Part shown: piece by piece, positions 52,644 to 61,341 of the stretch
Layout of the letters: every line of letters begins with the position of its first letter
Position numbering within the stretch: position 1 is the stretch's first letter
Origin: Roseiflexus sp034432635
GTDB lineage: Bacteria > Chloroflexota > Chloroflexia > Chloroflexales > Roseiflexaceae
Direction: 5' to 3'
Assembly (NCBI GenBank): GCA_034432635.1
Contig: DAOUBK010000072.1
Span: forward strand, 34,740 to 98,739
Length of the DNA stretch: 64,000 nucleotides
Notes under the pieces: generated by a model
Told to the model about the DNA's origin: nothing
What the model saw: the letters and a program-made list of their open reading frames with translations, nothing else
The model's database searches: none
Position numbers and translations under genes: made by a program

Positions 52644-53852
52644 ATGCATCCCACAACCGAACCACTAGCCGAACTCTGGAGTGTGGCAGCGATTAATGAT
52701 CCATATCCGATCTACGACCGTTTACGTGCAGATCAACCAATCCGCTGGACGGGTGGTGACTGGCAGATATTTCGCTACGCCGACGCTCAGGCGTTGCTCC
52801 GCGATCCGCGTCTGGGCGCCGATCGTTTGCAGGTCGATCCGCAATGGTTGATAGCCACCGGGTTGGAACCCCTCTTCAAGACCCGCGACAGCATGATGCT
52901 GTTCACCGACCCACCCGACCACACCCGTCTCCGGACGCTCGTACACCGCGCCTTTACGCCGCGCGTCGTCGAATCGTACCGCCCGCTGGTTCAACGCATC
53001 GTTGATCAGTTGCTCGATGCAGCAGCAGCGCGCGGCGCGATCGAGTTGATCAGTGAGTTTGCCTATCCGCTGCCGGTAACCGTCATTGCCCACATGCTCG
53101 GCGTTCCTACCGACATGCACGAACAGATCCGCCGATGGTCGGATAGTCTGGCAGCGTTCATTGGCGGCACGACGCGACCCGAAGCCGATGTGCTTCCCGC
53201 AGCGCTGAAGGCGGTGCGGGAGATGAGCGAGTTTTTTCTGGCGCTGGTAGCAGAGCGGCGGCGCGCACCACGCGATGATCTGCTCTCGGCGCTTGCGCAG
53301 GCGGAGGATGGCGGCGATCGGCTGAGCGAACAGGAACTGGTTGCGAACAGCATCCTGCTCCTGCTTGCCGGTCACGAGACAACGACGAACCTGATCGGCA
53401 ATGGAACCCTGGCGCTGATGCGTCATCCCGATCAGTTCGCGCTCCTGCGCGATCATCCGGAGTTGACCTCCGCCGCTATCGAGGAACTGTTGCGCTACGA
53501 CAGCCCGGTGCAGGCGACGAGTCGCCGGGCATTGACCGACTTCGAATTCCAGGGGCATCGTATCGAAGCAGGTCAGACGGTAACGGTGTTCATCGGCGCA
53601 GCGAATCGTGACCCGGCTCAGTACCAGGACCCGGAACGCCTGGATATGACGCGCAGTGATGTGCGCCACCTGTCGTTTGGGCACGGTCCGCACTACTGTC
53701 TCGGCGCGCCACTAGCGCGCCTGGAGGGGCAGGTTGCCATCGGCGCACTGGTTCGCCGTTTCCCTCACATGCGCCTTATGGAGGAGCAGGTCGTGTGGCG
53801 CGATAACTTTGCACTACGTGGGTTACAATCGCTGCGCATCGAACTGGACTAG
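52644..53852 (+). CDS. Cytochrome P450
   Basis: A 402-residue soluble bacterial P450. The I-helix oxygen-activating motif is LLAGHETTTNLI, the K-helix ExxR is in AIEELLRYDSPVQ, and the heme loop is FGHGPHYCLGAPLARLEG with the thiolate cysteine. FTDPPDHTRLRTLVHRAFTPR is a conserved N-terminal element. TGGAGGAG precedes the ATG at 52644; an open frame extends upstream over the neighbouring gene but is not coding. No ferredoxin or reductase gene adjoins, so redox partners are elsewhere. Substrate is unknown. Confidence 0.95.
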   Translation: MHPTTEPLAELWSVAAINDPYPIYDRLRADQPIRWTGGDWQIFRYADAQALLRDPRLGADRLQVDPQWLIATGLEPLFKTRDSMMLFTDPPDHTRLRTLVHRAFTPRVVESYRPLVQRIVDQLLDAAAARGAIELISEFAYPLPVTVIAHMLGVPTDMHEQIRRWSDSLAAFIGGTTRPEADVLPAALKAVREMSEFFLALVAERRRAPRDDLLSALAQAEDGGDRLSEQELVANSILLLLAGHETTTNLIGNGTLALMRHPDQFALLRDHPELTSAAIEELLRYDSPVQATSRRALTDFEFQGHRIEAGQTVTVFIGAANRDPAQYQDPERLDMTRSDVRHLSFGHGPHYCLGAPLARLEGQVAIGALVRRFPHMRLMEEQVVWRDNFALRGLQSLRIELD

Positions 53853-53872
53853 ATCACGAATTTCGTCCATCC

Positions 53873-54784
53873 TCACCAGCACCTGTGGACGGCATACCGC
53901 ATTTGATACGCCTGAAACAGGCGTCCCCAGCCGGTGCCGTACAACCAGCCCTCGAACGTCCGCATATCTGATTTAGTCCAGCAGTTGAAGCGATCCAGTG
54001 TCACACCCGGCGCTGGATCGACCAGCCCCCAGCGATCCTGGAGCGCCTCGACATCGCCACAGCAGGTTATGGCACGCAGATCGGCGGTTCCCAGCCCCTG
54101 CCGGTGCGCTTCGCGCAGGAAAGCAACATCGCTCAACGGATCGAGACCAAACTGCGCAGCGACAAGAGCATCAAGTGCGACCGGATCGCGCGACGCCAGG
54201 ATCGTGCTGCGGATCTCGGCATATTCCGCACCGACATCACGTCCATCGCTGATGGTGGTTGCGTCCGTCACTGCGATCAGCGACGCACCTGTGTGTCGCA
54301 CCTGCGCCAGTGCATCTGTAATGCAACCGGTGTTGCGAATGATTGCGCCGGGGCGGAACAGCGCTGCCAGCGCGTGCGTCGTGCCGAAGAGACCATGACG
54401 TGCATCGATGCGACCGGGAGCGAGTGCCACAACCAGAGTCGCATAGTCGAGCGGCGGTGCGTGGCGGATAACAGCGCTTCCCAGCGCTTTTGCAATCCCG
54501 GCATACCCGTACCTGTCGTTGCGCGGTTCGGGCAATATCGTCGCAACGTCAGCGATGCCGATCACACGACACAGGCGTGCGATCATCTCCAGTTGCCACG
54601 GCGGGGCGCCGGCGCCCGGGAAGGGCATACGGCGCGCGTGCCGGGGAACCAGCAGAGCACAGCGTGGCGGCACAGTCAATTCATCCATGCCGGCAAGGTC
54701 GAGCAAGCGCCGATAGTCGGCACCGATCGTCGCCGGTGAGGTGTGCACAATGGCGACAACCGCTTTTCGTGGAGAAACGAACAT
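53873..54784 (-). CDS. DUF362-type protein
   Basis: A 303-residue protein resembling the DUF362 family, whose members often contain ferredoxin-like cysteines and occur in several energy-metabolism settings. Visible features are FVSPRKAVVAIVHT at the N-terminus, a KAL/HAPPLDYATLVVALAP segment, and DAEYAEIRSTILASRDPVALDALVAAQFGLDP, which matches the conserved 'reasRDPVAlDa' core. Scattered cysteines (ITCCGD, NCWTK) do not form a clear cluster site. I start at the ATG at 54784 because AGAGGTG lies just upstream; the frame is open for another 69 codons. It converges on the P450 gene. Confidence 0.72.
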   Translation of the reverse strand: MFVSPRKAVVAIVHTSPATIGADYRRLLDLAGMDELTVPPRCALLVPRHARRMPFPGAGAPPWQLEMIARLCRVIGIADVATILPEPRNDRYGYAGIAKALGSAVIRHAPPLDYATLVVALAPGRIDARHGLFGTTHALAALFRPGAIIRNTGCITDALAQVRHTGASLIAVTDATTISDGRDVGAEYAEIRSTILASRDPVALDALVAAQFGLDPLSDVAFLREAHRQGLGTADLRAITCCGDVEALQDRWGLVDPAPGVTLDRFNCWTKSDMRTFEGWLYGTGWGRLFQAYQMRYAVHRCW

Positions 54785-54935
54785 TGCACCTCTGGCATAT
54801 TCATAGACTTCCGACGACCACGATCGGTCGGCGTGGTGCGCACCGGCGCTTTCCGGGAAACGTGAGCAGTATAGTACGACTTTTGGGTCGGACGACACGT
54901 GAAGAGGAGCGTCGTCTTGCAAATTCTGCCCGGTG

Positions 54936-54957
54936 CGTCCTGCTGCCGGGCAGGACG
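54936..54957. other. Perfect hairpin upstream of radC
   Basis: CGTCCTGC-6-GCAGGACG, eight exact pairs, in the divergent spacer between the DUF362 gene and radC. May be an operator or leader hairpin; no other evidence. Confidence 0.4.
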
Positions 54958-55049
54958 AATGTCCCATCCGCGTGTCGGCTCTGAGTCGCATCGACCGTGA
55001 TGCTGGAGCGGTAGTATCTGTGATGTTTTGGGACGATGAGGAGCAGAGT

Positions 55050-55751
55050 ATGACCGGGTATCATGTTCGCATCCGCGAACTTCCGCCAACCGACAAACCA
55101 CGCGAGCGATTGCGCTCGCATGGCGCTGCTGCGCTCTCTGATGCTGAACTGCTGGCAATTTTGCTGCGGGTTGGCATCGAAGGAATGAACGTTGTTCAAC
55201 TTGCGCAACAACTGCTTGTCGAGTTTGGTGGATGGAATGGGTTACAGCGCGCCGGATTCGAGGAACTGGCGCAACGGCGCGGCATGGGTGAGGCAAAGAC
55301 TGCGCAACTCAAAGCAGCACTCGAAATCGGGCGCCGGTTGCTGCTGGCAGGCGGCGATGAACGGTTTCAGATCCGTTCGCCTACCGATGCAGCCCAACTG
55401 ATGCAGATCGAAATGAGCCATCTCGACCAGGAACAGTTGCGCGCGATCTGCCTGGATACCAAGAATCGCGTGCAGAAAATCCAGACGGTCTATATCGGCA
55501 GCCTACACACATCGATGGTTCGGATTGGCGAGATCTTCAAGGAACCTATCCGGCTCAACTCAGCATCGATTATCGTGGTGCACAACCATCCGAGCGGCGA
55601 CCCAACCCCTTCGCCGGAGGATGTCGTCGTCACCCGTCAGATTATCGAAGCCGGACGGTTGCTTGACATTGATGTGCTCGATCATCTGGTGATTGGCGCA
55701 GGTCGCTTCGTCAGTATGCGCGAACGTGGGTTGGGGTTTGGAAAGCCTTGA
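55050..55751 (+). CDS. radC: RadC family JAMM protein
   Basis: A 233-residue protein. The N-terminal helix-hairpin-helix region (about residues 12-95, ELLAILLRVG and RAGFEELAQRRGMGEAKTAQL) is followed by a JAMM domain with VVHNHPSGDPTPSPED. All zinc ligands are present. Despite its name, the family's role in DNA repair is doubtful and unproven. GAGGAG precedes the ATG at 55050. Confidence 0.93.
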   Translation: MTGYHVRIRELPPTDKPRERLRSHGAAALSDAELLAILLRVGIEGMNVVQLAQQLLVEFGGWNGLQRAGFEELAQRRGMGEAKTAQLKAALEIGRRLLLAGGDERFQIRSPTDAAQLMQIEMSHLDQEQLRAICLDTKNRVQKIQTVYIGSLHTSMVRIGEIFKEPIRLNSASIIVVHNHPSGDPTPSPEDVVVTRQIIEAGRLLDIDVLDHLVIGAGRFVSMRERGLGFGKP

Positions 55752-56044
55752 CAGCCGCATGCAGTCGTGATACGCTGTATGCATCGCGCCTGATCGCCTG
55801 TCAGGAGAAACTGCCCGGCTGCTGTGTTCAGCGGAAGATGCTCCTGTACGAAATCACAAACAGTCCTAAAGTTGAACGTCAACGTCTGGCAGGTGTGGGT
55901 ACGACCGATCCGAAGCTACGCGCATTGCCCGACCTGAAAACCATTACTGGTTGTATCATCCCGAAGCCCGATAGACCGGGGCGAAGTTTCTGTTCCGCCG
56001 AAGCAGGCGTGGAGGCATGCTGCTGCGTTGCCTGAGTTTCCGCC

Positions 56045-57955
56045 ATGTCGGAGAAGTACTATCAGGAGTATGGTCCTATCCGGCGGCGCAAGGGCGAGGG
56101 GCGGCTCCTGATCGATGAGCCGCTGCCTGAGTTGCCGCCTGAACCTTCAGAACCCGGGTCGCCGCGACGCACGCCGCCGGTGCGTCCCCGTCGCGCGCCG
56201 GTGCTGGGTGTCCTGCTGATCATTGCTGCGCTCGGCGTAGCGCTCTTCTTTGCCCAGCCATTTATCACCGATGTGCTTGTCGCCGACCGTGCCATGCCCG
56301 GCGTCAGCATTCGAGGTATGCCGGTGGGTGGTCTGTCGCGCGAAGAAATCCGAGCTGCACTGGCGTCACGTTATGCGCCATTCACCGAAACGTCGCTGAC
56401 GCTGATGTTCGAGGGGCGTTCGTGGCAACTCTCACTCGATGATCTTGGTGTTCAATTCGACCTCGATCAGGTTGCTTCGGCGGCGCTTGGTGTGGGACGC
56501 ACCGGTAATCCACTGCGTCGGATCGAAGAACTGTGGGAATTGTGGCAGAACGGCGGGGTTGATATCGCACCGCGGCTACGGGTGGACGCAGCACAGGTAC
56601 AGCAGTACCTGATCGGTCTCGCGGCAGAGATCGACCACCCACCGCGCGATGCAGCGCTCAGTATTGCCGCCGGCAAAGTACTGCCGACGGCTGCCCGACC
56701 CGGACGCCAGCTTCTGACAGATGCCACGGTGATCGACATCTTACGCGCGCTGCAATCGCTCGAACCGCAGACGGTCACGCTCCGTACTCGCATCCTTGAA
56801 CCGACGCTGGCAGATGAAGATATTGCCGCTGCGGTGGTCGATGCCGAATTGCTGCTGAGCCGACCGCTCGAACTCCGGCAGGGAGAACGGCGCTGGATAT
56901 GGGAACCGGATCGGATTGCGGAGATGCTGACCATCAGCGTCACCGACGGGCGTATGTTCGTCGATATCGATCAGGCGCGGCTGGAACGTGCTGTTGATCG
57001 TTTGGCGCAGTTCGTCGACTCACCAAGCGCCGAGCCGCGGGTTGCTTTTCGCAACGGGCGTCTTCAAATCGTCGAGCCGGGGCGCGATGGTTTGCGCCTC
57101 AAGCCGGCCGAAGCTGCTGAAGCGATCCGTCGGGCGCTGCGCACGCAGGACCACATCGTCGAACTTCCGGTTGAAACGATCCGCCCGGAGATTACAGCGG
57201 AAACACTGCCCACGCTCGGTATTGTCGAGCTGGTGGCGGAAGGTAAATCGAGTTTTGCCGGTTCTGCTGGGTATCGTGTGACGAATATCCAGGCTGGGGC
57301 TGCCCGGATGAACGGCGTGCTCATCCCGCCTGGCGCCGAGTTCTCCTTCAATACGCAACTTGGCGCAGTCGATGCGGAACATGGCTTTGTCCAGGGGTAT
57401 GCGGTTATCGGCAATCGTACCCAACTCGAATGGGGCGGCGGCGTCTGTCAGGTATCGACGACGGTGTTTCGCGCAGCATTCTGGGCTGGTTTACCGATCG
57501 CCGAACGGCATGCCCACCCGTTCTATATTTCCTGGTACGATGCCTTCAGTTTCCCCGACCAGGCAGCGCCAGGCATGGATGCAACCATCTACACCGGCGT
57601 GCAGGACCTCAGATTCATCAATGACACTGGACACTGGTTGCTTATGGAAGCGATCGCCGATACGAGCGCACAGGTGTTGAGTGTGCGTCTCTATGGCACG
57701 CGACCAGATCGGCGTGTGGCAGTGGTTGGACCGGAGATAACCAACATCGTATCTCCGCCGGCGCAGGCAGTGTATGTGAACGATCCCGGTCTGCCCTTCG
57801 GAACGGTGCGTCAGACCGACCGGGCGCGGCGCGGGATGGATATCAGGGTCTATCGGGTGATTACCGAGCAAGGCGTACAGAAGACGCCCGAACTCTTCTT
57901 TACCCGCTTCAAAGCCTGGCCCGATGTCTTCGTGCGTGGCACAGGGCGTCCATAG
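56045..57955 (+). CDS. VanW family protein with peptidoglycan-binding-like repeats
   Basis: A 636-residue cell-envelope protein. A proline-rich, basic cytoplasmic N-terminus (residues 1-52) precedes a single helix (VLGVLLIIAALGVALFFAQPF), so the bulk is extracytoplasmic. Two repeats of the PG_binding_4 type follow (IRGMPVGGLSREEIRAALASR ... and the region around residues 245-390). The VanW domain is at about 395-560 (FSFNTQLGAVDAEHGFVQGYAV, WGGGVCQVSTTVFRAAF). The C-terminus (RPDRRVAVVGPEITNI) looks like a G5-type beta region. VanW occurs in some vancomycin-resistance clusters but has no proven function; elsewhere it is a common envelope protein. Confidence 0.87.
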   Translation: MSEKYYQEYGPIRRRKGEGRLLIDEPLPELPPEPSEPGSPRRTPPVRPRRAPVLGVLLIIAALGVALFFAQPFITDVLVADRAMPGVSIRGMPVGGLSREEIRAALASRYAPFTETSLTLMFEGRSWQLSLDDLGVQFDLDQVASAALGVGRTGNPLRRIEELWELWQNGGVDIAPRLRVDAAQVQQYLIGLAAEIDHPPRDAALSIAAGKVLPTAARPGRQLLTDATVIDILRALQSLEPQTVTLRTRILEPTLADEDIAAAVVDAELLLSRPLELRQGERRWIWEPDRIAEMLTISVTDGRMFVDIDQARLERAVDRLAQFVDSPSAEPRVAFRNGRLQIVEPGRDGLRLKPAEAAEAIRRALRTQDHIVELPVETIRPEITAETLPTLGIVELVAEGKSSFAGSAGYRVTNIQAGAARMNGVLIPPGAEFSFNTQLGAVDAEHGFVQGYAVIGNRTQLEWGGGVCQVSTTVFRAAFWAGLPIAERHAHPFYISWYDAFSFPDQAAPGMDATIYTGVQDLRFINDTGHWLLMEAIADTSAQVLSVRLYGTRPDRRVAVVGPEITNIVSPPAQAVYVNDPGLPFGTVRQTDRARRGMDIRVYRVITEQGVQKTPELFFTRFKAWPDVFVRGTGRP

Positions 57956-57957
57956 GG

Positions 57958-58388
57958 ATGATAGACATGGCTGCTGAGGTATCATTCGACACGATCTTCG
58001 CCGACACGCCAGTGGTGGTTGCATGGCTCTTCGGATCGCGCGCCTGCGGCGTGTGCATGCCCGCAGTGATATTGACATCGCCATGCTGTTTGCACCGGAA
58101 ACAGATCGGGAAGAGCACGAGCGCTGGCGTCTCGAATTGATCGGGCGACTGAGCGCCGCTTATCGCTCTGATGCCATCGACCTGGCAGTTTTGAATGATG
58201 TACCGCCGCTGTTGTGCTACGAAGCGCTACGGCCTCGTCACGTGCTGTACAATCGCGATGACAAGGCGCGGGTGGCGTTCGAGGTGTGTACCATGCAGGA
58301 ATGGTTCGACTGGGCGCCGCGCTACCGTCGGATGCTGCGCGCGCGCATAAAGCAGTTCGCTGAAGGAAACGTGAGACCTGGCCCCTGA
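57958..58388 (+). pseudogene. Frameshifted MNT-type nucleotidyltransferase (MntA-like antitoxin)
   Basis: The first frame gives a start, FADTPVVVAWLFGSRA, then loses similarity and stops. The sequence ARSDIDIAMLFAPE and the rest of a typical MNT protein continue in another frame up to 58388. Adding one base between GSRA and HARSDID restores the motif GS-x10-DxD with exactly ten residues, so the most economical explanation is a one-base deletion near 58055-58066. Intact MntA proteins AMPylate and silence the HEPN toxin HepT encoded next to them. A HEPN gene follows here. A sequencing error is the alternative. Confidence 0.75.
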
Positions 58389-58435
58389 CCGGCGCTCTGA
58401 CCATTGCTCGCCATCTTGCCCAACTCCAGGTCTCT

Positions 58436-58816
58436 GTGGCGCAGTTGCGCGAATTGCAACAACACTCGCGCGCTGATCGCGAGCAGGATTGGCGCATACG
58501 TGCAACGGTGGATCGCACCCTTCAACTGGCAATCGAGGTCGTCATCAGTGTGTGCGACCAGTTGATCGCCAGTCTCTCATTACCATTGCCCGATAGCGGG
58601 CATGATGCAGTGTTGACCGTTGCCCGCGCTGGTGTGATTTCCGCCGATCTCGGCGCCAGGCTTGCCAGCGCGGTTGGCTTGTGTACCATTCTGGTGCATC
58701 AGTCCATGTCGATTGATTATGATCGCGTCTACGAGGTGTTGCAACACGAACGTTCCGCATTCGAACAATTTCTCAATCAGGTCGGAGCATTTCTCGATGC
58801 ACAGAATCTGCCATGA
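58436..58816 (+). CDS. HEPN-domain HepT-like protein, catalytic arginine lost
   Basis: A 126-residue helical protein of the HepT/DUF86 type: a first helix RIRATVDRTLQLAIEVVISVCDQLIAS, then a second bundle ending VGLCTILVHQSMSIDYDRVYEVLQ. Active HEPN toxins have Rx4-6H, usually FRN-x-LVH, as their RNase site. Here the position of the arginine is occupied by Cys (LCTILVH), while His and the following DYDRVYE region remain. It is thus probably an inactive toxin remnant. GTG 58436 is the likely start. It overlaps the next gene by four bases. Confidence 0.7.
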   Translation: MAQLRELQQHSRADREQDWRIRATVDRTLQLAIEVVISVCDQLIASLSLPLPDSGHDAVLTVARAGVISADLGARLASAVGLCTILVHQSMSIDYDRVYEVLQHERSAFEQFLNQVGAFLDAQNLP

Positions 58817-60081
58817 CAACGCGTGATGATGCCTTTTCGCTCGGTGTAACATACTGGCCGCGTCGGACCGGTCCGCTGTTCTGGCAGCGCTATGACCGTG
58901 GCGCAGTGTGTGATGAGCTGGTGCATATTAGCGATCTTGGGTTTGATACCGTGCGCCTCTGCCTGGTGTGGGAGGATTTCCAGCCGGGTCCGACGCGGAT
59001 CAACAGTCGCGCGATGCGCTCACTGGAGCATGCGCTCGATGTTGCTCACAACGCCGGATTGCGGGTCGTGCTGGCGCTCTTTCCGGTTACCGTGTTTGGT
59101 CAGTTGCAGATTCCGGTATGGGCGAACGGTCCTGATATGATTGGTGCATTGCAGCGCGCGCATCGACGACAATCGTTGTTGATCGTGCGCCCGCCGGGAT
59201 TGATCCCGGTACTGACTGGCGGATGGTATCGTCCGGTACAGTGCGGCGATCTGTTCAGCGAACCGATGATCGTCGAGGCGCAACGGTATCTGGTGCGCGA
59301 GGTTGCGGGCTACTTTGGCGATCATCCGGCAGTCTGGGTATGGCAGGTTGGTGAAGGGTTCGAGCGCGTCCATCGCCCTGAGTCCGATCAGGCAGCCGCT
59401 CGCTGGTTCGAGACCATCGGCGAAGAACTGCGGCAGATTGCACCGCACGCAGCGTGTATGGGGGTCGTTTCGCCCGTTGGCTTGAAACGACGTTCTGGTC
59501 CACGACCCGAAGATGTGGCAAAGCATTGTGCACTTGCCGGTGTTGTCGTCGATCCGCCCGAAACGCCTGTCGAGAACCAGACGCGCCATACGAGTCCGGC
59601 TGCATACCTGCATACGCTTGCCGCCGGGCTTGCAGAACGCCGTATGATCGTCATCGGGGTCGGCATGCCTGTCATAACTGAAGGTGAAACAGCCGGATGG
59701 TTCGAGGACAATCTCTTTGGACAAGCAATGATGCTGTATCGCGGCATGGCTGGAGAGCAGGCAGAGTTCATCAACGCTGCACTGGAGCGGCTCTACCACG
59801 ATGGCGCTGCCGGGGTCTGGTTGCCAGCCTTTGCCGATTTCTCTGCAGATCGGTGGCAGACACCACCGCTGGATCGCACGCGCCGCTATCGAACAATCGG
59901 CGTGATCGATGCACAGGGGCGTGAGAAACCGGCAGCTGCAGCGGTGCGCGACATTGCCCGTCGCTTCCGCGATGCCACAACCCAACGCCGACAACCACCG
60001 GCTGTCGATGCTGAACGGTACTGGAGCAACCCGGCGCGTATGTTCCGCGAGTGGTGGCAGGAATTCAACAGCCGGGAGTAG
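58813..60081 (+). CDS. Glycoside hydrolase-like TIM-barrel protein
   Basis: A 422-residue protein with a GH5/GH42-like start: LGVTYWPRRTGPLFWQRYD, LGFDTVRLCLVWEDFQPGP and AHNAGLRVVLALFPV. The usual acid/base motif Asn-Glu appears as VWQVGEGFERV, with Gly for Asn. At the expected nucleophile strand VIGVGMPVITEG, there is no clear Glu followed by Gly-Trp/Phe. It may be a diverged or inactive glycosidase, or use different residues. There is no signal peptide. Its ATG overlaps the HEPN stop (ATGA). Confidence 0.7.
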   Translation: MTTRDDAFSLGVTYWPRRTGPLFWQRYDRGAVCDELVHISDLGFDTVRLCLVWEDFQPGPTRINSRAMRSLEHALDVAHNAGLRVVLALFPVTVFGQLQIPVWANGPDMIGALQRAHRRQSLLIVRPPGLIPVLTGGWYRPVQCGDLFSEPMIVEAQRYLVREVAGYFGDHPAVWVWQVGEGFERVHRPESDQAAARWFETIGEELRQIAPHAACMGVVSPVGLKRRSGPRPEDVAKHCALAGVVVDPPETPVENQTRHTSPAAYLHTLAAGLAERRMIVIGVGMPVITEGETAGWFEDNLFGQAMMLYRGMAGEQAEFINAALERLYHDGAAGVWLPAFADFSADRWQTPPLDRTRRYRTIGVIDAQGREKPAAAAVRDIARRFRDATTQRRQPPAVDAERYWSNPARMFREWWQEFNSRE

Positions 60082-60214
60082 CGGGATATGCGCCGGCGTT
60101 TACCCGGCGGGAGTCGCGCAGCCTGGCTCGGGTTCCGGTTGTTGCCGGATGTGTGGCGTTCGTGCAAAGAATCAGCAGTGCAAAGGCTGCAAGCGGAATG
60201 TTTTGAGGCGATCA

Positions 60215-60244
60215 GCACCCCGCAGACGCCGGTTCTGCGGGTGC
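60215..60244. terminator. Hairpin between converging glycosidase-like gene and ndk
   Basis: GCACCCCGCAG pairs with CTGCGGGTGC across a nine-base loop (one bulged C). No T-run follows in either direction, but the position between converging genes suits a bidirectional terminator. Confidence 0.5.
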
Positions 60245-60345
60245 CTGCCGATTGAACCCATCACCGATTGTTGTGGGAGCGTTGCCAGGCGGCAGAAAGG
60301 GAAATCTCGTTCGTTGCCCGCCGGTGGAACAGTTCACATTCCCGG

Positions 60346-60795
60346 CTACTCATAGATCCACTGGTCGACGCTGCGGCGCATCTCAACCAGTTCTTCGGGG
60401 CGGAAGAAGAGATTGACCTCCATCTCGCCATTCTCCGGCGAATCCGAGGCATGGATGAGGTTCCGTCCAATCTCCAGTGCAAAATCGCCACGGATCGTAC
60501 CCGGCGCTGCTTTGACCGGGTTTGTCGCTCCAACCATCGAACGAACGATTTCAATAACGTTCCTGCCGGCGACCACCAGTACCACGACCGGACCCGACGT
60601 AATGTATGTTATAAGACTATCGAAGAACGCCTTACCCTCGTGAATGGCGTAGTGTCGGCGCGCCAGCGCCTCATCGATCTGCATCAACTTCATACCGACG
60701 ATACGCAATCCACGCTGTTCGATGCGCGTCAGAGTCGGACCGATCAAACCGCGCTGCACCGCATCGGGTTTCAGGATGATCAGGGAACGCTCCAT
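60346..60795 (-). CDS. ndk: Nucleoside diphosphate kinase
   Basis: A 149-residue enzyme that balances nucleoside triphosphates. MERSLIILKPDAVQRGLIG opens the fold; TIRGDFALEIGRNLIHASDS contains the phosphohistidine (NLIHASD). The family length is 140-155. A hairpin separates it from the upstream roadblock gene. Confidence 0.96.
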   Translation of the reverse strand: MERSLIILKPDAVQRGLIGPTLTRIEQRGLRIVGMKLMQIDEALARRHYAIHEGKAFFDSLITYITSGPVVVLVVAGRNVIEIVRSMVGATNPVKAAPGTIRGDFALEIGRNLIHASDSPENGEMEVNLFFRPEELVEMRRSVDQWIYE

Positions 60796-60833
60796 GCCTC
60801 CTCTTCTCCTTTATCAGCACAAGAACGCAAACA

Positions 60834-60865
60834 TCGCGCCCTGAGCGCATGGCTCACAGGCGCGA
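60834..60865 (-). terminator. Hairpin between the roadblock gene and ndk
   Basis: TCGCGCC and GGCGCGA enclose an inner TGAGC/GCTCA stem. It lacks a T-run on the minus strand, so it may only reduce read-through into ndk. Confidence 0.5.
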
Positions 60866-60939
60866 AACCAAACCACAGAACACGGTTACCTCAGACTTAC
60901 GCACCACGTTGGGAACGATGCACCGCACAGGGAACGAGA

Positions 60940-61299
60940 TCAGATTGGAACAGCTTCGCTGATCCGTTTGGAAGCCCGGCGCATCTCCATTTTGACCAGG
61001 CCAAGATTGACCATGCGCTGGGTAATCACCACCAGGATCAATTCCCGTGCTTCGAGCATCAGAATCGACCCCTGCTCCGCGTCGATGATCGAGTCGATCA
61101 GCGCGCCGACGCCGATACGTCGGGTGGCTTTGTCAATCTCCCCAAACACGGCTGCCGACATAGCGCCCAGGATCTCGGCATCTTCCTCATCCATCAGCGT
61201 ACTGGCGACAACCAGGCCATCCTTTCCGACGAGTAAACTTCCGATGACCCCCTCAACTCGGATGAGGTCTTCAACGATCCGGCGCATGTTTACGGTCAT
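60940..61299 (-). CDS. Roadblock/LC7 domain protein
   Basis: A 119-residue single roadblock/LC7 domain: IVEDLIRVEGVIGSLLVGKDGLVVASTL, helix EILGAMSAAVFGEIDKATRRI, strands ALIDSIIDAEQGSILMLEARELILVVIT, C-terminal helix LGLVKMEMRRASKRISEAV. It resembles MglB-type GTPase regulators. The large motif-repeat protein gene ends 42 bases upstream on the same strand, suggesting joint transcription and possibly interaction. Confidence 0.9.
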   Translation of the reverse strand: MTVNMRRIVEDLIRVEGVIGSLLVGKDGLVVASTLMDEEDAEILGAMSAAVFGEIDKATRRIGVGALIDSIIDAEQGSILMLEARELILVVITQRMVNLGLVKMEMRRASKRISEAVPI

Positions 61300-61341
61300 T
61301 GCTCTCTACCACTCATAGCGGCGCAACACAGATTGCGCAGA

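Noticed and set aside
58040..58075. Programmed frameshift in the MNT gene
   Set aside because: No slippery heptanucleotide or following pseudoknot is apparent; the GS-x10-DxD arithmetic fits a simple one-base deletion.
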